Source: Clostridium yunnanense
Lineage (GTDB): Bacteria; Bacillota; Clostridia; Clostridiales; Clostridiaceae
Direction: 5' to 3'
Length of the DNA stretch: 64,000 nucleotides
NCBI RefSeq assembly: GCF_016595795.1
Contig: NZ_JAENHN010000037.1
Location: 62,001 to 126,000, forward strand
In this document: positions 10,568-19,401 of the stretch, piece after piece
Layout of the letters: the number at the start of each line of letters is the position of its first letter
Position numbering within the stretch: position 1 is the first letter of the stretch
Notes under the pieces: model-generated
What the model saw: the letters and a program-made list of their open reading frames with translations, nothing else
Databases searched by the model: none
Told to the model about the DNA's origin: nothing
Program-made: the position numbers and the translations under genes

Positions 10568-11296
10568 TGAACTATTAATTAAGTAAATTTTATGAAAATA
10601 AAAACTATGTTTATATATATGTCCACATGATAAGGTTTAAAAAACGAATTAAGAAGATTTTATCTGTTAGTGTGTATAATCTTTATTCCAAAAGACACTT
10701 GCTAAAAATTAAAATATTACAATTATAATGAAGGCTTTAGTCTCTATTAAAGGCATATAAATAATTTCGTGAGCATTATGTGCGAAATATAAAGTTAAGT
10801 AATTCTAAAGAAAATTATGAGGTGTTTAATCACAATGTTAGTAAGTAATGAGAAAGAAAGGAAATTGTAATATAACTCCACTTAATTAGACATATATTGA
10901 AAATATTCCCTATATAATAGTGCAAAAATACTTGAATGACTTTACAGCTAAATACAATAACAAACATTTATGGTAAATTCCTGCTATAATCGAGTTCCGA
11001 CACACCAACTACAGCAAGGAGCTTTGCATAAATATTTCAGAACACAATCATATCAAATGAATTATTAATACACAAATTCTTTAGACAATTAATTTTTGAT
11101 TTTTACCTAACAAAACCTCAACTGAAGCATCTAGAAGGCATTATATATGCTGTGTTATCAAAAAGATATAAACAAAAATATCGAATATAGCGGAGCTTGC
11201 TTCGCAACTGCATCGAACTCGCATTACTCGATTTTTATCGAGTAGTTCATGAAATGAAGAATTTTGGATTCACACCTTAAGAGCATTAGTTATAGA
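10568..11296. other. Gene-free stretch between the BtrH-like gene and transposase copy 2
   Basis: No credible coding frame. A perfect 8-bp hairpin (TACTCGAT-TTTT-ATCGAGTA, 11225-11244) has no T-run behind it, so I do not call it a terminator. Nothing else is recognisable. Confidence 0.5.
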
Positions 11297-11575
11297 ACTA
11301 ACCCAAAGATTAATTGAATCTCTACCTAATCCTGAAAATAAAGGATATGTGTTGTGTGATAGTTGGTATAGTTGTAAAGCTATTTTTAATAGTTCCGAAA
11401 AAGCTAGTTACAGCTACATAGGAGCTATTAAAACTAATAGAAAATTTATCCTAAATGGCATGAGACATTAGGAATAAAACTCCATAAATTTGTAGCAACA
11501 CTAGATATAGATGACTTTGACCTTGTCACAGTTAAAGATCAAGAATACTATATTTATAGCTATTTTGGGCTATAA
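11297..11575 (+). pseudogene. Decayed transposase, copy 2
   Basis: Starts inside the same transposase family as copy 1 (ELTQRLIESLPNPEN, then CDSWYSCKAIF) and continues with YIGAIKTNRKFIL before a frame break near 11465; a further frame reads DLVTVKDQEYYIYSYFG to a stop at 11573-11575. Both ends are missing. Together with copy 1 it brackets the AMP-ligase pseudogene and the BtrH-like gene. Confidence 0.65.
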
Positions 11576-11701
11576 TTCTTATATAGGTTTATCCTGCCAA
11601 GCTACCGCTGTATCCATTACCTTGTCGATAATTTTCGATATTGTTGTATTATATCTCCGAATAGCCTCTGAATGAGTCCATTATCAGCAACTACATATAC
11701 A

Positions 11702-11748
11702 AAAAGAGAGCATACATAGATTTGATTTACACAAATCTATGTATGCTC
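11702..11748 (-). terminator. Strong hairpin terminator, probable end of the biosynthetic operon
   Basis: A perfect 17-bp stem (11708-11724 with 11732-11748) and a 7-base loop. On the minus strand the stem is followed by TCTTTTTG. It lies about 320 bases beyond the stop of the last minus-strand cluster gene. It might instead be an inverted repeat of a mobile element. Confidence 0.7.
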
Positions 11749-12065
11749 CCGTAGCCTTTCCTATTTTTCTGTTCAAAAGTATTTTGCTAAGTCTTTTAAC
11801 TTATGAAACTTGCTTGTACCCTTTTCACGAAAAAGTTGGATATATTAACCAATAATAATTCCCATCTGTGATTTCACTTATTCATGTTAATTCATCTTTA
11901 AAAGTAATTCATTAGAATTGTAGAAAAAATAATCTTAACTTTCAATTTTTGGTACTTAACCGAATAACGAATACTGTTTTAATCCGATTTCCATAAGTTT
12001 GAGAATTTCCAACTTCTTTTTTCGACTATTCTATGCTCATAAAATCCACATAAAAAATTGTATTA

Positions 12066-13112
12066 TTATAGGAAGATTTTACTCTGTGTTTTTCCAGATT
12101 CATATATCGCACAGATCATTCTCTGCGTTTTTAATGTATCATATACTGATATATAAGCCTCATTATTCTTCTCAATACTCTCATAAAAATTATTTATTTG
12201 CTTTATATGACTTATTCCCCAGCAATCTTTATTGAAAGGCCCATACTTTTCTTTCTCTGTAATATCAGTTTTAGCAATACTTTCTTGTCCATCATTATAG
12301 ATGATACTGGCATAGTCACCTGTTATCTTAGCAATCCCATTTTCACAATGAATTGCTATTTCAATTGGTGCATCATATGAGTAGTAGTTCATTGCGTAAA
12401 ATGAAGTTATTACTCCGTTTTTATATTTAATTATTCCTTCTGCACAATCCTCTACTTGGATTATCTTATGATGTCTGTTACTAATTCTTGCATCAACATA
12501 TTCTATTTCGTCGTCAATAAACCATCTCATTAAGTCTAATGTATGTATAGCTTGATCAATAACTACTCCTCCACCTTCTTTTTCCCAAGTTCCTTTCCAG
12601 TCACTACTCAAATAATAGTCATCTGTTCTGCACCAGGTTACTGATGCCTTGGCGGATTTAATCTTTCCCAATCTACCGGATATTAAACTTTGTTTAACTA
12701 ACTGAGAAGATGCATTATACCTATTCTGAAAAACAACCCCTAATTTGACATTATTATCTTCAGCCGCCTTTAACATTTTTAGAGAATCCTCATAATTTAT
12801 ACTCATAGGTTTTTCTGTAAATACATGTTTTCCCAAATTGCATAAATACTGAGCCATCTCAGAATGCAAATAATGTGGTGTACATAAATGAACCACTTCA
12901 ATTTCTTCTTTCTGCAGCATTTGTTTATAGTCTGTATAATACTTACATTTAAATCTTTCTGCTGTGGCTTTCGCAATATCTTCCTTAATATCACACACTG
13001 CAACCAGCTCTACTTTATCAGTATAATCTAAAGGAAATAAATGAGCTAAACTTATTGTCCCACAGCCTATTACCGCTGTTTTAAATCTCTTCATAAAATC
13101 CGTACCAATCAT
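12066..13112 (-). CDS. Gfo/Idh/MocA-family oxidoreductase
   Basis: 348 residues. N-terminal Rossmann fold with TAVIGCGTISLAH (about 11-23), the acidic residue at the end of strand two (VAVCDI) and the family motif FTEKPMS, followed by the alpha/beta C-terminal domain with GGGVVIDQAIHTLDLMRW, which carries the HxxD-type catalytic pair. Such enzymes oxidise or reduce sugar or inositol hydroxyls with NAD(P). GGGAGGAAG precedes the ATG at 13112. It is the last gene of the minus-strand cluster and is a tailoring candidate for a sugar or cyclitol part of the product. The substrate is unknown. Confidence 0.88.
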   Translation of the reverse strand: MIGTDFMKRFKTAVIGCGTISLAHLFPLDYTDKVELVAVCDIKEDIAKATAERFKCKYYTDYKQMLQKEEIEVVHLCTPHYLHSEMAQYLCNLGKHVFTEKPMSINYEDSLKMLKAAEDNNVKLGVVFQNRYNASSQLVKQSLISGRLGKIKSAKASVTWCRTDDYYLSSDWKGTWEKEGGGVVIDQAIHTLDLMRWFIDDEIEYVDARISNRHHKIIQVEDCAEGIIKYKNGVITSFYAMNYYSYDAPIEIAIHCENGIAKITGDYASIIYNDGQESIAKTDITEKEKYGPFNKDCWGISHIKQINNFYESIEKNNEAYISVYDTLKTQRMICAIYESGKTQSKIFL

Positions 13113-13205
13113 ATTGGTACTTCCTCCCTTTCTTTATTTATCAATCATTAAAAGTAACTCTCTAAGGCCTAATGATTCATAGTCATGGTTAATCAATTAT
13201 ACCCT

Positions 13206-14813
13206 CTATTCATAAATTACTTTAATATCGTAGAATAGTATTTCGTGATTAATTTTCATCCATGTTTTAGAGAATAATCCAACGGAATCAATTTCCTCAT
13301 TCAAATACATACTATATATCAGTTTTGTTTCATTTTCTTCATAATCATGTATATAGAAGAAAATTTCATTATCCTTCTTGCAAACTTTAAAATAACTCTT
13401 AGTTTCTTGATTATAAGAGGCTTTGCTATATACTTGAAATTTATCACCTAAACTAGGGCAAAATATAGAAACTTCCTCTTTTTTATGATTCCCAAAAAGA
13501 TACTTAGTTCCATCTTTAAGTTTGACAATAATTCCCGCATGAAACCATTCTCCTAAATTTGTATTAGTGCTTATTCTCGTCTCTATTGAAAACCTCTTCC
13601 CTATATCCTTAATTAAAATCTGAGCCGCGTTATCCTGAGCTAACCATGTATCATAGGTTTTAAATATATAATGTTTTATTCTTATACCTTTTTCAGTGTT
13701 CTCAATCACTGCATCGTTATTATTTAGAATAACAAAGCCTTTACTTATAGATGATTCTTCTTGTTTTACACTCTTTATATCAGCAAGTATGCTAATTAAT
13801 AAGGTTCTGCATTCATTTTCTAAACTTATATTTTTTTCTATTCTCTGATATATATCTTTAAAATCATTAGCTTTCCTTGCAGCATAATAAGCAGTCTTAT
13901 TTCTTATCTCTATCCATTCCTTATTTACCTCACCGCTTAGTTCGGTAAACTTTTCTACACTTATCTGGTCTACTTTAACCTCTTTTAATAATTCATTAAT
14001 GTAGAATTGGTACACTGATTTAAAATTCGTAAACCCATACATCATTTGAGAATCACCCGAACCGCTTCCTAGCTGTTTAACAAGCTCTTCTTCCCAATAA
14101 ATACTATTTAATTTTCCATCTTGCAGCATACGCAATATACGCTCCAGCAGTTTTAATGTGTCATAAACTGAAACGTTCTTCTTACTACATTTCCGAAAAG
14201 TATAAAGGTACTGTATGCTTTCTTCATTTTCAAAATATGCACAATATAGTTTACTCAAATCATACATATCAACCTTTTTAATTGCAAAGTCTCCCAGAAT
14301 AGTACTTGCTCCGGAATCAATATGTGCACTATCCAATATATAATAAATGTTAGTATCACTATCGTACCCCTTAATTATAAATAAGTGTGAAAAGTGCTCC
14401 TTCTTATAGTTAGGAAAGTAAAACAAATTATATAGGTCTCCTGGGATTAATACCGGCATATCATTGTCGATTGCCTTTTTGATACAATTATGCATAGCTT
14501 CTTTGTTATCAAATTTCTGCTTTACTATTTCAATGTCAAAAATATCCTTGATAAATTCGTTATAGATATCAATAAATGAGTATGGTGTTTTATTTTCGTC
14601 TTTTGCTATATAAACTTGTACAAAACTACTTATTAACAGATATATATCAAAGTACCTTTTATTAAAAGACTTAAAAGCAATTGCCAAAGGTTTATAAAAA
14701 CAATTAAGTTCCTTCCAGCTAAAATTATCTTCGTTCGGAGTGATACTATTGACAATCTTATATTTAATTTTATCTAAGGATACATTGTTTACAATCCACT
14801 CATCATCTACCAC
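13206..14813 (-). CDS. BtrH-like papain-fold protein with C-terminal beta-sandwich
   Basis: 535 residues. The first half resembles the BtrH N-terminal domain, with a candidate catalytic triad of C38 (ELNCFYKPLA), H143 (HFSHLFIIKGYD) and D161 (YYILDSAH). In butirosin synthesis BtrH transfers an acyl group from an acyl carrier protein to an aminoglycoside amine. A helical middle (about 210-345) is shared in style with the proteins at 25609 and 26579. The last 180 residues look like a DUF1349/LamG-type beta-sandwich (FHAGIIVKLKDGTKY), often a carbohydrate-binding fold. The GTG start is supported by AGGAGG six bases upstream. It sits next to the phosphopantetheinyl transferase gene. The acyl-transfer role is inferred. 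Confidence 0.65.
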   Translation of the reverse strand: MVDDEWIVNNVSLDKIKYKIVNSITPNEDNFSWKELNCFYKPLAIAFKSFNKRYFDIYLLISSFVQVYIAKDENKTPYSFIDIYNEFIKDIFDIEIVKQKFDNKEAMHNCIKKAIDNDMPVLIPGDLYNLFYFPNYKKEHFSHLFIIKGYDSDTNIYYILDSAHIDSGASTILGDFAIKKVDMYDLSKLYCAYFENEESIQYLYTFRKCSKKNVSVYDTLKLLERILRMLQDGKLNSIYWEEELVKQLGSGSGDSQMMYGFTNFKSVYQFYINELLKEVKVDQISVEKFTELSGEVNKEWIEIRNKTAYYAARKANDFKDIYQRIEKNISLENECRTLLISILADIKSVKQEESSISKGFVILNNNDAVIENTEKGIRIKHYIFKTYDTWLAQDNAAQILIKDIGKRFSIETRISTNTNLGEWFHAGIIVKLKDGTKYLFGNHKKEEVSIFCPSLGDKFQVYSKASYNQETKSYFKVCKKDNEIFFYIHDYEENETKLIYSMYLNEEIDSVGLFSKTWMKINHEILFYDIKVIYE

Positions 14814-14971
14814 TTTTATCCTCCTATACTAAATTAATAACACTATTACTTTTATTTCGAATGTACAAGTACTTAATATGGCTTTTCGTTCTTTACAAAG
14901 TTAACATAAAGCACCATTTATAACACGTATAATTAATTAACTTGTCATTCTGTCATATCTTTTTTTATTTT

Positions 14972-15631
14972 TCATAAAAGTAAGGAAAATGCAGCAATTT
15001 CAACTTCCCTTTCGACCAATTCAATTAATTCAAACTTTTGATTTCGCTTATTATTGTAAACTGATATGATATATCCGTCTTTTTCAAAGGTTAACATTTT
15101 ATCATAAATTTCACAGCTTAATACATTGAAGTAATTAAGAGGCATAGACAAACCTTTGCCACTATACTTTACGTAAGCTTCCTTTTTAGTCCAAACCTCG
15201 CAAAAGCGTCTGTCTGACTGAAAGTTATCTTGGATAATATATTCCTGCTCGTCAGAAGTAAAAAATCTTTTAGCTATGTAAGGGTCAGCTTTTCGTATCT
15301 TTTCAATATCCACTCCAATAGCGGAATCTGATATAGCCAAAACTATTGCATCTCTAGTATGGGAAATGTTGTAGTTAAAATTCACATATTGATTAATGTA
15401 AGGCTTGCCGTGGTCACCTTTTTCAAAAACTATATCTGAGTTCTTCATATCAAGTGCTTGACATGCAGTGATTCTAACAAGTAGATCAGAATATAAACTG
15501 AGTTTTTTGTCAATATCTAAATGATATCGTTTAATTTGTACTTGCTTTTGGTGTGATATAAAAAAAAGAAGTTTATTAAACTGAGGCTGTTCTACTTGCT
15601 TTGCTATAGGTAAAAAATATAGCTTGTTCAT
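14972..15631 (-). CDS. 4'-phosphopantetheinyl transferase, Sfp type
   Basis: 219 residues, the usual length for Sfp/Gsp. Mg2+-binding residues D108 and E110 (GVDIEKIRKAD) and the WTKKEAYVKYSGKGL motif (W147, K150, E151) are present. It moves phosphopantetheine from CoA to the active serine of carrier proteins; the obvious clients are the carriers at 18306, 40645 (C-terminal) and 42445. Its presence shows the cluster brings its own carrier-activating enzyme, as nonribosomal and polyketide-type clusters often do. The start overlaps the stop of a 43-residue open frame by 4 bases, so translation is coupled. Confidence 0.93.
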   Translation of the reverse strand: MNKLYFLPIAKQVEQPQFNKLLFFISHQKQVQIKRYHLDIDKKLSLYSDLLVRITACQALDMKNSDIVFEKGDHGKPYINQYVNFNYNISHTRDAIVLAISDSAIGVDIEKIRKADPYIAKRFFTSDEQEYIIQDNFQSDRRFCEVWTKKEAYVKYSGKGLSMPLNYFNVLSCEIYDKMLTFEKDGYIISVYNNKRNQKFELIELVEREVEIAAFSLLL

Positions 15632-15759
15632 TGCTTTTGTTCATCAGTAGCAGTCATACCGGCACTTAATCGCACCAAGAACAGCTGGGGTAAACTATTA
15701 CCAAATTTATAGCAATCTCCTTCAATTACCGATTCTAATGCAAATATATATTTTTGCAT
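15628..15759 (-). CDS. 43-residue small protein of unknown function
   Basis: An ATG at 15759 is preceded by a perfect AGGAGG at 15767-15772 with 7-base spacing, and the stop overlaps the phosphopantetheinyl transferase ATG (ATGA). The peptide begins MQKYIFALESVIEG, has one cysteine (C16), a middle NSLPQLFLVRLSAG and a polar tail ending DEQKQ. The ribosome site is among the best in the window, so it is probably translated. I do not recognise it. It could be a precursor or signal peptide, a small MbtH-like helper, or only a coupling leader for the downstream gene. Confidence 0.6.
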   Translation of the reverse strand: MQKYIFALESVIEGDCYKFGNSLPQLFLVRLSAGMTATDEQKQ

Positions 15760-15803
15760 CTTTATACCTCCTCATATTAGTTTGACTTTTATAGTGAGAT
15801 AGT

Positions 15804-16610
15804 CTATTCAAGAATCCTCAAGGCATTTGTATATGTTTTTTTATCTACAGTCATATTTTTTGAAATTGGTGTGATACATACTTTTTTCTCATATTTTAAT
15901 TGATATATATCACTATGCTTATCCAATTCAATTTCACTCCATTTAATTTCCGGTTTTAGCCAAAACTCCTTTGATAAATCTCTCTTTTTGGGCTTTTGAA
16001 ATATATAATAATTCTGAGTGCTTTGCGTGGTCAATACTATATCTGTATGTTCATTTGCTGTTTTCGGGATATTTACATTAAGAACGGCTATTTCTTTAAT
16101 CCATTTATCCTTTAAGATTTTTTTGACTATTAATTCGGTAAAGTATCTAGCTATACTCCAGTCTTGTTCTCCATAATTAGAGTCATGGTGTAAATCCAGA
16201 TTCATTTCCAATGAAATAGCCAAAGCCGGAATATCGAATGAGCAAGCTTCTAATGCTGCACCTACAGTACCGCTGCAAGACAATGAATACCCAATATTTT
16301 CACCAAAATTTATACCTGACACACAGAGGTCAGGCTTTCTTGATGTCAACTCTAAAATACCATGAGCAACTGCTTGTGCTGGTGAACCATGTACCTGGTA
16401 AGCATCATAAGTAATCCCATTTATATTAAATTGTACTGCTTTTATTACCCCTGAACCATCTGTTCTTAGATAAGATCTACTCATTGCCGTTTGCTGATAG
16501 GCAGGTGCCACAATTAACAAATCCCCAATATTATATAGAGCTTCTGCTGCTGCATGTAGGCCGTGAGAATTTATTCCATCATCATTTGTCAGAAGAATTA
16601 GTGGTTTCAT
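15804..16610 (-). CDS. surE: SurE-like nucleotidase/phosphatase
   Basis: 268 residues. SurE hallmarks are present: the N-terminal metal site NDDG (N9-G12, LLTNDDGINSHGL), the substrate loop YQQTAMSRS and SGINFGENIGYSLSCSGTVG. SurE enzymes remove phosphate from nucleoside 5'/3'-monophosphates. Set among a cytidylyltransferase, a Nudix hydrolase and a HAD phosphatase, a cluster-specific role in trimming a nucleotide or phosphorylated intermediate is plausible. Housekeeping surE genes normally lie elsewhere, so this is likely a dedicated copy. The 43-residue frame lies just downstream. Confidence 0.88.
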   Translation of the reverse strand: MKPLILLTNDDGINSHGLHAAAEALYNIGDLLIVAPAYQQTAMSRSYLRTDGSGVIKAVQFNINGITYDAYQVHGSPAQAVAHGILELTSRKPDLCVSGINFGENIGYSLSCSGTVGAALEACSFDIPALAISLEMNLDLHHDSNYGEQDWSIARYFTELIVKKILKDKWIKEIAVLNVNIPKTANEHTDIVLTTQSTQNYYIFQKPKKRDLSKEFWLKPEIKWSEIELDKHSDIYQLKYEKKVCITPISKNMTVDKKTYTNALRILE

Positions 16611-16634
16611 TATTCATACCTCATATACTTATAT

Positions 16635-17267
16635 TTATATGCATAGACACGAGTGTCCATCAAAATAAAGATCTGCTATTGAGCATATTCGAAGATAATA
16701 TTGGTCTACACGAGGAATAAAATCCTCCATCTGTAGCCGGATTGATTGCGGCTGTCCACATTTTGTTTTAAAAAAACTACCATATATTTTATTAACCTGG
16801 CCGGAAAATAGCTTTAACCCCTCCTCAATATCAATTTCAACTAAACCAGACACTTCGTTCTGTCTTAACTCAAAATTCTCAAGTATTGTATTATCTTCAA
16901 GTAAATATACATGGTTAAATTCATAATTGCATATATTATTAAAGCGATATGCTGTAATTCGGACTCCCAGATAATGCATATGATTAAGCAAAGGGTTTAT
17001 GCCGAGTTCTTCTTCTATCTCCCTCACTCCAAGCTCTTTTGTTTCTCCCGCCAAGAGATGACCCGCAGCAGAAATGTCCAATAGATTCGGTGAATCTTCC
17101 TTTTCATTTGCCCGTTTCTGGAATAGAATATAACGGCGATCTCCATTTTTTCTTATTATCCAGCAATGGAACGTCTGATGCCATAAGCCTTCCTTATGAA
17201 CTACAGATTTTGCGGCTGTTCCAATATGATGAAAATTCTCATTAAATATATCTATTATTTCGTCCAT
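16635..17267 (-). CDS. Nudix hydrolase
   Basis: 210 residues. The Nudix box reads GHLLAGETKELGVREIEEELG, in the spacing used by YfcD/IPP-isomerase-like Nudix proteins, with a preceding SAAG. The N-terminal GLWHQTFHCWI resembles the same subgroup. These enzymes cleave nucleoside diphosphates linked to another group, or isomerise isopentenyl diphosphate. In this cluster a house-cleaning or nucleotide-cleaving role beside SurE is a reasonable inference. The gap to SurE is 24 bases. Confidence 0.85.
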   Translation of the reverse strand: MDEIIDIFNENFHHIGTAAKSVVHKEGLWHQTFHCWIIRKNGDRRYILFQKRANEKEDSPNLLDISAAGHLLAGETKELGVREIEEELGINPLLNHMHYLGVRITAYRFNNICNYEFNHVYLLEDNTILENFELRQNEVSGLVEIDIEEGLKLFSGQVNKIYGSFFKTKCGQPQSIRLQMEDFIPRVDQYYLRICSIADLYFDGHSCLCI

Positions 17268-17378
17268 AATAATGACCTTTCCTTTCCATTGTGCTGCTAA
17301 GTAGAGTTTAGGATACAGATGATTCTAGCAATAGCTTGATTATTAACCGTATATTAAGAGTACGGTATGTAAGAATAT

Positions 17379-18257
17379 TTATAACCCTTTACGTCCAGTC
17401 ACAAACATTACGGTGCTTGCGGCAATATCGCACACTTTTTCCCCACGTCGATATTTGTTTATTCGTTCATCAAAGCTGATATCAATAAGTTTTTCTAACC
17501 GCTTTCTTTCTCTGGCGGATAAACAGTCGGGATTGTTTCGAAGCGCTCTTTCAATACTTTCTAGCGCATATAATCTGTTTGCTTTAATCTGTTTTTCCGC
17601 CATTTCTGAAGTGACTGAATGATTATCAGGTGCATAATCTACAATGGTGCAAAATTGAATATCAACATTTTTAAATCCACATTTCTCAAGCTCATAATAG
17701 TAAGCATCCTCTGCCATTTCATATTTTTCAAAACTATGGGAAGATTCAAAACACTGACTTTCTTTCCATGCCTCGTCAAATTGAGTTGTTCTATGCCAGT
17801 TTTTTGGCAATAAGCTTAATTTGTGTCTTGTTGACATAACTGTAATAATACCTCCTGGTTTCAACACACGGTATTGTTCGCGTAGAAACAACTGCGGCGG
17901 AACATGTTCAATAACTGTGTGTGAAAATGTTAAGTCAAATGTATTATCATCAAATGGAAGAGATACTGCATCACCAACAGCAAACTTGCAGTCTAATCCC
18001 AATTCAGATGTTTTGAGTCTGGCATAATTAATATGGTTATCATCCCTATCAATGCCATTCGCACTTATACTAGGTAGAATCTGTTTTAATTGATGAAGTA
18101 AAAATCCGCCAGCACAACCTACTTCCAAAACATTCATATTTTCAGAGACCTTCATTAACGGTAACCAAACCTCTTTATTATCTAACCTAAAGCGGAGACT
18201 GCGAGAAACATAAAGTGATTCAGTTGTTTGTATAAAATCGGACCATGTTGTATTCAT
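17379..18257 (-). CDS. SAM-dependent class I methyltransferase
   Basis: 292 residues. Motif I VLEVGCAGGFLLHQL (about 39-53), the acidic post-II position in NGIDRDDNHI, motif II FDLTFSHTVIEHVP and LKPGGIITVMS are all clear. The family transfers methyl from S-adenosylmethionine to O, N or C acceptors. The C-terminal 110 residues are not assigned and may bind the substrate. It lies directly downstream of the carrier protein gene, so the acceptor may be a carrier-bound intermediate or the released product. Confidence 0.88.
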   Translation of the reverse strand: MNTTWSDFIQTTESLYVSRSLRFRLDNKEVWLPLMKVSENMNVLEVGCAGGFLLHQLKQILPSISANGIDRDDNHINYARLKTSELGLDCKFAVGDAVSLPFDDNTFDLTFSHTVIEHVPPQLFLREQYRVLKPGGIITVMSTRHKLSLLPKNWHRTTQFDEAWKESQCFESSHSFEKYEMAEDAYYYELEKCGFKNVDIQFCTIVDYAPDNHSVTSEMAEKQIKANRLYALESIERALRNNPDCLSARERKRLEKLIDISFDERINKYRRGEKVCDIAASTVMFVTGRKGL

Positions 18258-18305
18258 GTCATCCTCCTCAATTTAACCATACGCAATATTAAAATATAGT
18301 CACAT

Positions 18306-18623
18306 TTATCTGGATTCTACATAGTCAATAATAGACTGTATTGTTGGAAAAACGGAAATCGAGAGCTTGTTATCTTCAAACTCAAAACCAAAGGCATCCT
18401 CTATAGCAACCACAATTTTAATAAATACAATGGAATCAACCTTAAGATCAGAAATACTATCGGATACTGAGATATCTTTATTCGTTCTTTCACCAATGGT
18501 TGAGAGGATAATTTTAATAACTTGATCTTTTATATTAGAAATATCAGTTTTTTTAATTTCTTTTTTTTTATTCTCCATTTTTACTATTGTATGATATAAA
18601 AATAAATCATACATACCTTTCAT
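18306..18623 (-). CDS. Acyl/peptidyl carrier protein
   Basis: 105 residues as drawn; the carrier fold is the last 80. The phosphopantetheine serine is S64 in LKVDSIVFIKIVV, followed by the usual EDAFGFEFED. The N-terminal 16-25 residues are lysine-rich and extra for the family. The start is uncertain because neither ATG at 18623 nor the one at residue 16 has a good ribosome site. It would be loaded by the Sfp-type transferase at 14972. It lies between a methyltransferase and a HAD phosphatase. Confidence 0.88.
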   Translation of the reverse strand: MKGMYDLFLYHTIVKMENKKKEIKKTDISNIKDQVIKIILSTIGERTNKDISVSDSISDLKVDSIVFIKIVVAIEDAFGFEFEDNKLSISVFPTIQSIIDYVESR

Positions 18624-18671
18624 ACTTTATTTGAAAACTCATTGCTAAAGAATGTAAGAAGCGTTTTCACC

Positions 18672-19319
18672 TTATTCGGTAAGAATTGTAAACAAATCAT
18701 CAACCTTTGCAACCAGGTAATCTGCACCTACATTAGACAGTTCCTTATAGGAGCCGTAACCATACAATACCCCTATACTTTTAATACCAATCTCCCTTGC
18801 GGCGTATATGTCATGCTTTCTGTCGCCAACCATAATGGAATTGCTGGTATTTATGCCGTGAACTCTAGTGATTGCATCATTAATTATTTGACTTTTACTA
18901 GTTATACCTTTTTGGGATTGGCTTCCTGAAATACAATCAAAATATTGATATAAGCCAAAATGTTTTAATATAGCCTCAGCGTAATAAACCGACTTTCCTG
19001 TTGCTACAATTAGTCTATTATTCACACATATTCGCTCAAGCAGATTATTTACGCCATCATAAATAGTATTTTCGTAAAGTCCGATTTCAGAATAATATTG
19101 ATGGAACCTGTCAATCGCTTTTTCTGTCGCCTTATCGTCTAAATGAAAGAAGTTGTTAAAAATACTGCGGAGTGGAGACCCTATGCAAGAGATAAGTTTC
19201 TCTGTCTCTATGGTATATATTTCATATTGCGATATAGCAAACTTTATTCCATTAAGAATTCCAGCTTTAGAGTCTGTCAAAGTACCATCCAAATCAAACA
19301 TAATATAGCCATTTTTCAT
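18672..19319 (-). CDS. HAD-superfamily phosphatase (phosphoglycolate phosphatase-like)
   Basis: 215 residues. Motif I is MFDLDGTLTDS with D9 and D11, the cap domain spans about 18-85, motif II is LIVATGK, and the later motifs include the lysine in QKGITSKSQI and MVGDRKHDIYAA. The fold and length match the Gph/PgmB branch that removes phosphate from small organophosphates. In this setting it could dephosphorylate an intermediate made by the kinase-like or PEP-using enzymes. The substrate is not readable from sequence. Confidence 0.88.
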   Translation of the reverse strand: MKNGYIMFDLDGTLTDSKAGILNGIKFAISQYEIYTIETEKLISCIGSPLRSIFNNFFHLDDKATEKAIDRFHQYYSEIGLYENTIYDGVNNLLERICVNNRLIVATGKSVYYAEAILKHFGLYQYFDCISGSQSQKGITSKSQIINDAITRVHGINTSNSIMVGDRKHDIYAAREIGIKSIGVLYGYGSYKELSNVGADYLVAKVDDLFTILTE

Positions 19320-19401
19320 GGATTGCTCCTTTTTCTCGAATATTTACATATATGGTTGCACTTATTCTTACAATGACTCATCAATTTTATATCCATTAAT
19401 A

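Noticed and set aside
11225-11244. Perfect 8-bp hairpin as a terminator
   Set aside because: No T-run on either strand next to the stem.
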